From the NCBI GenBank assembly GCA_028288405.1, contig JAQBNS010000052.1, forward strand, positions 30,284 through 94,283: a stretch of DNA of 64,000 nt, in the 5' to 3' direction. How positions within the stretch are numbered: the stretch's first letter is position 1; each line of letters begins with the position of its first letter. This DNA comes from Chitinophagaceae bacterium. Its GTDB lineage: Bacteria > Bacteroidota > Bacteroidia > Cytophagales > Cytophagaceae. Below the pieces are notes generated by a model. It saw nothing but the letters and a program-made list of their open reading frames with translations, was not told the DNA's origin and did not search any database. This document shows positions 57,282-64,000 of this stretch, in pieces. The position numbers and the translations under genes are program-made.

Positions 57282-59327
57282 TTATTCATTATCGGGCTTT
57301 GCAGTAATATCAATCTGATCTTCCGGAATGATTTCCGGAATGGTGCTCGGAGTAGGAGCATCTGCACGGCCATTGGTATAGGCGGCATAAGTCGTCTCTT
57401 TTTCAAAAGGTCTTTTTCCGATCAAGCCTTCCAGATCCGATTGGAAAATAATTTCTTTTTTCAACAACTCCTGCGCGATGATTTCCAATTCTTTCTTCTT
57501 ATCCGATAACAATTGCTTGCTGCGTTGGTAAGCCGTTTCAATAATCAATCTTACTTCCTGATCAATGATCTGAGCCGTTGCTTCTGAATATGGTTTTTGG
57601 AATGAATAATCGGAAGAAGATTTTGAATCGTAGAAAGAAACGTTTCCGATCTTACTGTTGAAACCGTAAATGGTAACCATGCCATAAGCCAGCTTCGTTA
57701 TTCTTTCCAAATCACTCAAGGCACCGGTGGATACTTTACCGAAGATGATTTCTTCCGCTGCTCTACCACCCAATGTCATGCACATCTCATCACCCAATTG
57801 TTCTTGTGTATAGAGGAATTGTTCTTTCGGCAAGTACTGCGCATAACCCAAAGCGGCAACACCACGAGGTACTATACTTACTTTCACCAAAGGATCTGCA
57901 TGCTCCAGGAACCAACCTGCCACTGCGTGGCCTGCTTCATGGTAAGCAACAATTTTCTTTTCTTCCGGAGAAATGATTTTGTTTTTCTTTTCCAAACCTC
58001 CAATGACACGGTCAATGGCATCGTGGAAGTCTTGCATGTCTACTGCTTCTTTGTTGTGACGCGCCGCGATCAGGGCGGCTTCGTTACAAACGTTGGCAAT
58101 TTCCGCACCGGCAAAACCAGGTGTTTGTGCCGCTAATTTTTTAGGATCTACAGAGTCTGCCATTTTCAAAGGTTTCAAATGCACTTTGAAAATTTGCTCT
58201 CTTCCTACGATATCCGGTTTGTCAATGCTGATCTGACGATCGAAACGACCTGGTCTTAACAACGCTGAATCCAATACATCCGGACGGTTAGTGGCAGCGA
58301 GGATAATTACTCCTGAGTCTGTCCCAAATCCATCCATCTCTACCAATAGAGAGTTCAATGTATTTTCTCTTTCATCGTTTCCACCAGGCATTGCACCTTT
58401 ACCTCTTGAACGACCGATCGCATCAATCTCATCAATGAAGATGATACACGGCGCTTTCTCTTTCGCTTGTTTAAATAAATCTCTTACACGTGCAGCACCT
58501 ACTCCGACAAACATTTCCACGAAGTCAGAACCTGACAAAGAGAAGAATGGAACACCTGCTTCACCTGCCACTGCTTTTGCCAATAGGGTTTTACCCGTCC
58601 CCGGTGAACCTACAAGCAATGCACCTTTTGGAATTTTGCCACCTAACTTTGTAAACTTAGAAGGTGTTCTTAAGAACTCTACAATTTCTTTGATTTCCTC
58701 TTTCGCTTCATCCAAACCCGCCACATCAGCAAATGTAATTTTTACTTTATTGTCTGCATCAAATAACGCGGCTTTAGATTTACCGATGTTGAAAATCTGT
58801 CCACCCGCTCCGCCTGAAGCCATGCGTCGCATGAAATACCAGAAACCAACAAACAATAAGATCAAAATACCCCAGCTGATGAGTTGATTAGACATCTCAC
58901 TGCGGTTATTTTCAACGTCTATTCCCACACGATTTTCTTCCGCAACTTTATTGGTTGTATTTACTTTATCGAAATACGTTTCAAAGCTCTCTGCAGAACT
59001 TACTTCAAATTGCATGTGCGGACCCTGAGTACCAAAAGGGGTTTTAGTATCAGACACTCCTTCGTATCGTTTGCTTTCAACTGCTTCTTTATTTAAAGTC
59101 ACTTCAACAGTTGTACCATTAACAATCAGAATTTTTTGTACATCATGTTTTAGGTATGCTTTTTCAAATTCTTTCTTTGTGATCTCTTTCACTCCGCCTG
59201 TGCGGGAGAAATAAGCGATAGCAAAAACCATTGCCATCAGCGAAACAATCATCCAGATTTGTGCATTTGATTTAGGATTGGGACCAGGCATAATTTTTTT
59301 ATTTTTTTTCTTTGGTTGCTCTGTCAT
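57282..59327 (-). CDS. ftsH: ATP-dependent zinc metalloprotease FtsH
   Basis: [51 protein letters not shown]. Confidence 0.97.
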   Translation of the reverse strand: MTEQPKKKNKKIMPGPNPKSNAQIWMIVSLMAMVFAIAYFSRTGGVKEITKKEFEKAYLKHDVQKILIVNGTTVEVTLNKEAVESKRYEGVSDTKTPFGTQGPHMQFEVSSAESFETYFDKVNTTNKVAEENRVGIDVENNRSEMSNQLISWGILILLFVGFWYFMRRMASGGAGGQIFNIGKSKAALFDADNKVKITFADVAGLDEAKEEIKEIVEFLRTPSKFTKLGGKIPKGALLVGSPGTGKTLLAKAVAGEAGVPFFSLSGSDFVEMFVGVGAARVRDLFKQAKEKAPCIIFIDEIDAIGRSRGKGAMPGGNDERENTLNSLLVEMDGFGTDSGVIILAATNRPDVLDSALLRPGRFDRQISIDKPDIVGREQIFKVHLKPLKMADSVDPKKLAAQTPGFAGAEIANVCNEAALIAARHNKEAVDMQDFHDAIDRVIGGLEKKNKIISPEEKKIVAYHEAGHAVAGWFLEHADPLVKVSIVPRGVAALGYAQYLPKEQFLYTQEQLGDEMCMTLGGRAAEEIIFGKVSTGALSDLERITKLAYGMVTIYGFNSKIGNVSFYDSKSSSDYSFQKPYSEATAQIIDQEVRLIIETAYQRSKQLLSDKKKELEIIAQELLKKEIIFQSDLEGLIGKRPFEKETTYAAYTNGRADAPTPSTIPEIIPEDQIDITAKPDNE

Positions 59328-59361
59328 ATGACTCCTTTTCTACTCTTAATCTTACGCTTCT

Positions 59362-59760
59362 TTATTCTAATTCTTTAATATACTCTATTTCTGCATCGCC
59401 CCACAAATCTTCCAAGGCATAATGTCCTCTTTTGCTTTTTTGAAAAACATGCGCCACTACATCTACATAATCTACCAATACCCATTCGGCGGTATCATAA
59501 CCTTCCGTATGTCTTGGCGACTCTTTGGATTCTTTATACACCATGTGGTCGATAGAATCTGCGATAGATTCTACATGTGTATTGGAAGTACCTGAACATA
59601 CCACAAAAAAATCTGCGATAGCATTCTTATGAGACCTTAGATCAATCACGGCGATATCCTGCGCTTTTTTATCCTGCATACCCAATACCACTAAATTTTT
59701 CAGGGTATCTTCTTTCGCGGACTTTTTACTTTTGACTTTCGTCGTAACTTTAGCTTTCAA
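59362..59760 (-). CDS. rsfS: Ribosome silencing factor
   Basis: IAVIDLRSHKNAIADFFVVCSGTSNTHVESIAD; GHYALEDLWGDAEI. Confidence 0.93.
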   Translation of the reverse strand: MKAKVTTKVKSKKSAKEDTLKNLVVLGMQDKKAQDIAVIDLRSHKNAIADFFVVCSGTSNTHVESIADSIDHMVYKESKESPRHTEGYDTAEWVLVDYVDVVAHVFQKSKRGHYALEDLWGDAEIEYIKELE

Positions 59761-59803
59761 TGTTATTTATTCAGGTTAATTTAGCTCGTAAAATTACGAA
59801 ATC

Positions 59804-60595
59804 TTGTACAATTATTCTGCCAATACACAATATATAGGCAAACAGTTCTTATACCTGACAACCTGTCACTCTACTAATGATCTTGCGAAAACCCTTAACA
59901 GTAGCGGGCTTTGCAAAAGTGGAATGGTAATCTTTGCAGAAAACCAAACCAAAGGCAGAGGTCAACAGGGAACAAGCTGGGTCTCTGAGCCGGGGCAAAA
60001 TCTAACATTTAGCATCGTACTCCGACTTTCTCAACTGCCACTGGCCAGTCAGTTTCTGTTCAATAAAGCACTTTCTATCCATTTATTAGGCTTTTTCAGG
60101 ACATATTTTTCAAATCCTCCGGATACCTTCCACATCAAGTGGCCAAATGATGTATACCTCAACGGAAAGAAAATTGCGGGCCTTCTGCTCGAAAACTCTT
60201 TATCCCGAGGCTACATTTCCTCCTCTGTTGTAGGCATTGGGCTCAATGTAAATCAGCAAACTTTTGAGTTCCCTACCGCTTCCTCTCTTTCCATAGCCTT
60301 CCATCGGACAATAGACCGGTATGAATTATTGAATAGTCTGTTGCAATACCTCGATGAAAATCTGTCGTTGAACTTTGAGTCCTTGAATACGGCCGAAATA
60401 CAAACCATCCATAAGGTCTATGACGCCACACTATGGGGACTCCATCAGCAACGCTGGTATCAAGCTGCAGCCGATCCCTTTATTGCTACCCTTAAAGGGG
60501 TAGACGAACAAGGTCTGTTAATATTGGAAACAAATGAAGGTATTGAACGGTTCGAAATAAAAAGTGTCCAATTTCTCAACCATCCGGTGGATTAG
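59804..60595 (+). CDS. birA: Biotin--[acetyl-CoA-carboxylase] ligase
   Basis: TTCHSTNDLAKTL, AENQTKGRGQQGTSWVSEPGQNLTFSIVL, KWPNDVYLNGKKIAGLLLE. Confidence 0.92.
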   Translation: MYNYSANTQYIGKQFLYLTTCHSTNDLAKTLNSSGLCKSGMVIFAENQTKGRGQQGTSWVSEPGQNLTFSIVLRLSQLPLASQFLFNKALSIHLLGFFRTYFSNPPDTFHIKWPNDVYLNGKKIAGLLLENSLSRGYISSSVVGIGLNVNQQTFEFPTASSLSIAFHRTIDRYELLNSLLQYLDENLSLNFESLNTAEIQTIHKVYDATLWGLHQQRWYQAAADPFIATLKGVDEQGLLILETNEGIERFEIKSVQFLNHPVD

Positions 60596-60652
60596 TTGTT
60601 ACGTAAATAATGCTATCTAATAAAAAAAGCAGTATATTTACCCCCCTAAAGT

Positions 60653-61990
60653 ATGGATAACACATCTAATCTACAAGACATTATGGTTGACACATTTGTG
60701 AAACACAAAGTAAAAGACATGTCCCTGGCTGAATGGGGAAGAAAAGAAATTGAATTGGCAGAAGCTGAAATGCCAGGTTTGATGTCCATCCGTCAGGAAT
60801 TCGGACCTTCAAAACCATTGAAAGGTGCTCGTGTGGCGGGTTGTCTACACATGACCATCCAAACTGCTGTATTGATAGAAACATTAGTTGAACTTGGAGC
60901 GGAAGTAACCTGGTCTTCTTGCAATATTTTCTCTACTCAAGATCACGCTGCTGCTGCAATTGCTGCTGCTGGTATTTCTGTGTATGCCTGGAAAGGTTTG
61001 AACGAAGAAGAGTTTGACTGGTGCATCGAAAAAACATTATACTTCGGTCCGGATAGAAAACCATTGAACATGATTTTGGACGATGGCGGTGATTTGACCA
61101 ACATGGTATTGGATCGTTTTCCTGAATTGGCAAAAGACATCAAAGGAATCTCTGAAGAAACAACAACAGGTGTATTGCGTTTGAAAGACAGAGAAAGAGC
61201 AGGTACCTTGACTCTTCCTGCGATCAACATCAACGATGCGGTAACTAAATCTAAATTTGACAACAAATACGGTTGCAAAGAATCTTTAGTAGACAGTATC
61301 CGTCGTGCCACAGACATCATGATGGCTGGTAAAGTAGCGGTAGTAGCCGGTTATGGTGATGTAGGAAAAGGATCTGCTGCTTCATTGGCAGGTGCCGGTG
61401 CTCGTGTCATCGTTACTGAAATCGATCCGATCTGTGCTCTACAAGCAGCAATGGACGGTTTTGAAGTAAGAAAGATGGACGATGCGGTAAAACGCGCTGA
61501 TATCATTGTGACTACTACTGGTAACAAAGACATCGTAGTAGGTCGTCATTTCGAAAACATGAAAGACAAAGCGATCGTTTGTAACATCGGTCACTTCGAT
61601 ACAGAAATTGACATGGCATGGTTGAACAAAACACATGGCAAGAGCAAAGTGAACATCAAACCTCAGGTAGACAAATACACCATCAACGGTAAAGACCTTA
61701 TCGTATTGGCCGAAGGTCGTTTGGTAAACTTAGGTTGTGCCACTGGTCACCCGTCATTTGTTATGTCCAACTCTTTCTCCAACCAGGTATTGGCTCAATT
61801 GGAACTTTGGAAAAATTCTGCCAAATACGAAAACAAAGTATACGTTCTTCCTCGTCACCTGGATGAAAAAGTAGCTCGTTTGCACTTGGCTAAGATTGGT
61901 GTAGAACTAGATGTATTGAATGCGGAACAAGCAAAATACATCAACGTTTCAGTAGAAGGACCATTTAAGTCTGATGAATACAGATATTAA
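60653..61990 (+). CDS. ahcY: Adenosylhomocysteinase
   Basis: [62 protein letters not shown]. Confidence 0.97.
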   Translation: MDNTSNLQDIMVDTFVKHKVKDMSLAEWGRKEIELAEAEMPGLMSIRQEFGPSKPLKGARVAGCLHMTIQTAVLIETLVELGAEVTWSSCNIFSTQDHAAAAIAAAGISVYAWKGLNEEEFDWCIEKTLYFGPDRKPLNMILDDGGDLTNMVLDRFPELAKDIKGISEETTTGVLRLKDRERAGTLTLPAININDAVTKSKFDNKYGCKESLVDSIRRATDIMMAGKVAVVAGYGDVGKGSAASLAGAGARVIVTEIDPICALQAAMDGFEVRKMDDAVKRADIIVTTTGNKDIVVGRHFENMKDKAIVCNIGHFDTEIDMAWLNKTHGKSKVNIKPQVDKYTINGKDLIVLAEGRLVNLGCATGHPSFVMSNSFSNQVLAQLELWKNSAKYENKVYVLPRHLDEKVARLHLAKIGVELDVLNAEQAKYINVSVEGPFKSDEYRY

Positions 61991-62018
61991 TAGTTGTGCT
62001 ATCTGATACTATAAAATA

Positions 62019-62053
62019 ACAAACCCCGGTGATGAACCGGGGTTTTGTTTTTT
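62019..62053 (+). terminator. Terminator after ahcY
   Basis: ACAAACCCCGGTgatgaACCGGGGTTTTGTTTTTT. Confidence 0.85.
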
Positions 62054-62185
62054 AAGTGGTAAGTGGTAAGTTGTAAGTGGTAAGTCAAAAAATCTAATCC
62101 ATTTTCACGCCATATTAATTATGCGTTACTTTGTACTAAGTTGAAGGTAAACCTACTTACCACTTACAACTTATCACTTACAACT
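62053..62185. repeat. Heptamer-array inverted repeat, TAAGTGG family (copy 3)
   Basis: Left arm TAAGTGG TAAGTGG TAAGTTG TAAGTGG TAAGT; right arm 62155-62185 nearly identical to 12185-12215. Ends immediately before the next ATG. Confidence 0.85.
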
Positions 62186-62950
62186 ATGATTTCCGCTGTC
62201 ATCATTACCAAAAATGAAGAATCACACATTGCGCGATGTATTCAATCGCTGTTGCCTCTTACGGATGATATTATCATCATTGACTCAGGAAGTACAGACA
62301 ATACGGCAGGTGTATGCAAACAATTTCCGGTTACATTTGAAGTAAAAGCATGGCAGGGATTTTCTTCTGCCAAAAACTATGGTAATAGTTTAGCGAAATA
62401 TAATTATATCTTATCCATTGATGGTGACGAAGAATTGTCAAAAGACATGCAGCAGGCCATTGCTGAATTGATGAAGCAACCTGCTCACCAGGCTTATGAT
62501 TTGCCTTTCCTTACCAACTTCTGCGGCAAATGGATCAGACACGGCGCCTGGTATCCTGAATCACACATTCGCATCTTCGATAAAACCCTGGTGAAATGGG
62601 AAGGTGATATCCATGAAAAGCTGATCATTCCTGCCACTGCGACGCTAGGAAAATTGAAGAAGGGATATATTCATCACTATACGATCAGCAACCTGAAAGA
62701 ATACATCGAAAAAATTAATCACTATACTTCCCTGCACGCAGAGGATATGTTCAAGCGTGGGAAAAAAGCCAGTTTCATTAAACTTTTCATCGCTCCCTGC
62801 TTTAGTTTTTTCAGAGATTATATCATCAAGCTCGGTATACTCGATGGATACCACGGTTACACGATTGCCAAGCAAAGTGCAAACTATGTTTTTTTAAAGT
62901 ATATGAAGTTGAAAATGATGGAGGCGAGAGAGCTGAAAACAGAGAACTGA
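62186..62950 (+). CDS. Glycosyltransferase family 2
   Basis: MISAVIITKNEESHIARCIQSLLPLTDDIIIIDSGSTDNTA. ORF-track start at 62141 lies in the repeat arm. Confidence 0.9.
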   Translation: MISAVIITKNEESHIARCIQSLLPLTDDIIIIDSGSTDNTAGVCKQFPVTFEVKAWQGFSSAKNYGNSLAKYNYILSIDGDEELSKDMQQAIAELMKQPAHQAYDLPFLTNFCGKWIRHGAWYPESHIRIFDKTLVKWEGDIHEKLIIPATATLGKLKKGYIHHYTISNLKEYIEKINHYTSLHAEDMFKRGKKASFIKLFIAPCFSFFRDYIIKLGILDGYHGYTIAKQSANYVFLKYMKLKMMEARELKTEN

Positions 62951-62994
62951 AAACTGGAAAAATTCTGTTCTCTGTTCTCTGTTTTCAGCTCTCT
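62926..62994. repeat. Heptamer-array inverted repeat, GAAAACA/GAGAACA family (copy 2)
   Basis: GAGAGAGCTGAAAACAGAGAACTGAAAACTG ... ; right-arm reverse complement parses GAGAACA GAGAGCT GAAAACA GAGAACA GAGAACA. Confidence 0.85.
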
Positions 62995-63006
62995 GTTCTC
63001 TCAAGA

Positions 63007-64000
63007 TCAGCTGACCAACGAATAAATCCAAGATGTGAAACTGTTCGATGTAATTGAGAGCAGACGTTTTAACTTCTTCATCGACGGATCTCTTAACTCT
63101 ACCCGTTTCAAATTCATCCAATCCGGCTTCAATCCTATTCCTCCTTTTCGGGTAGAAACAAAACCCGCGATTCCTTGCTGACGCATGATGTCTCTGCCCC
63201 AAGCAGATTGATGTCCCCAGGTCCAGGCGAAAAAATTGACTTCTTTTCCTGTGATGTGCTGCAGCTGTTCTTTATTAGTTTGAATCTCTCTAATCACTCT
63301 TTCTTTTGCCTCTTGTTCTGAATAAGCTGTAAGCAAAGAATGCTGTGTGATATAAGCTTTTCCTTTTGCTAATGCCTCTGCCGGAGGCAAATCTTTCCAA
63401 TGCTTTCTCCACTGCATTGCAAACTCTTTAGCCGCAGTCAAGTCCAGCTTATAACCGGCCGTCACCATGTTACTCCTGCTTTTGAATACCGGATAACCCT
63501 CTTCTACTTTACCCTGGTATAAATGAATGGGAGATGAGTCTGAATGTTCACCGCTTCTAAAACCTGTCAACTCAGTGGAAATAAAAACCGGTGCATGGGT
63601 ATGCGTGTGTGCCTGAAAGTCACACAAGCCAGAAGCTACCATTTCCTTCATTTCAGCGCTCGTCATGTACTGATCGCTGGAGCCATCGCCGGTAGCATAG
63701 TAGCGAAGCAATGCTTTACTATTTGCCAACTCACCTACTTCAAAGTCGGTATGTTGTTGTCGAGTTCCCGTTGGGATAAATAAAGTATTGATAAAAAAAG
63801 TAGCTTTCAGTTCATACTTTTTAAGTAATGGAAAAACCACTTTATAATTATCGTAATACCCGTCATCGAATGTAATCAATAAACTATTGGGAGGTAGCTT
63901 GCCATGAGTCTTCACATAGTTGTGGGCTTCCCTGTAGGTAAAGGTTTCATAACGGGCGGCAATGTATTTTAAGTGTTCTTCAAATAAGTCCGGTGTTACG
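63007..64000 (-). CDS. Polysaccharide deacetylase family protein, partial (runs off window end)
   Basis: LLITFDDGYYDNYKVVFPLLKKYELKATFFI. Frame stays open upstream of the listed start to the window edge (VTPDLFEEHLKYIAARYETFTYREAHNY). Confidence 0.88.
   Translation of the reverse strand, partial: VTPDLFEEHLKYIAARYETFTYREAHNYVKTHGKLPPNSLLITFDDGYYDNYKVVFPLLKKYELKATFFINTLFIPTGTRQQHTDFEVGELANSKALLRYYATGDGSSDQYMTSAEMKEMVASGLCDFQAHTHTHAPVFISTELTGFRSGEHSDSSPIHLYQGKVEEGYPVFKSRSNMVTAGYKLDLTAAKEFAMQWRKHWKDLPPAEALAKGKAYITQHSLLTAYSEQEAKERVIREIQTNKEQLQHITGKEVNFFAWTWGHQSAWGRDIMRQQGIAGFVSTRKGGIGLKPDWMNLKRVELRDPSMKKLKRLLSITSNSFTSWIYSLVS

Noticed and set aside
58291-58887. 198-aa plus-strand ORF antisense to ftsH
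   Set aside because: Shadow ORF over the AAA+ domain of FtsH.

Overview
This is a chromosomal window from a member of the Bacteroidota. The evidence is TAnnTTTG-type promoters, TonB/DUF4249/imelysin/DUF4856 families, a T9SS-type C-terminus, BshC, DUF4295 and MnmD. Most of the window is housekeeping or metabolism: ctpA, bshC, a cysE-type gene with cysM, rimO/ftsY/DUF4295/rpmG/rpmB, rocD, hemB, mnmD, cysQ-C-D-N, ftsH/rsfS/birA, lpxH and ahcY. There is one tRNA-Arg(ACG). Accessory loci are an imelysin/DUF4856/HTTM/TonB operon with a candidate palindromic operator, an ASST-like gene/small membrane peptide/sulfotransferase cluster, and a complete kdp potassium-uptake region. The kdp region has a sigma-54-type regulator, a split KdpD and a separate histidine kinase. 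The most striking unexplained structure is a class of inverted repeats whose arms are degenerate tandem 7-mers. At least four heptamer families occur: TAAGTKG, GTGAAGA, GAGCTAG/GAGGGAC and GAAAACA/GAGAACA. They lie against start or stop codons at about ten sites, and two copies sit in-frame inside kdpB. A four-helix-bundle (S23/IVP-like) gene also interrupts the kdpA-kdpB junction on the opposite strand next to one of these repeats. All calls come from reading the sequence and supplied ORF translations. No searches were run.
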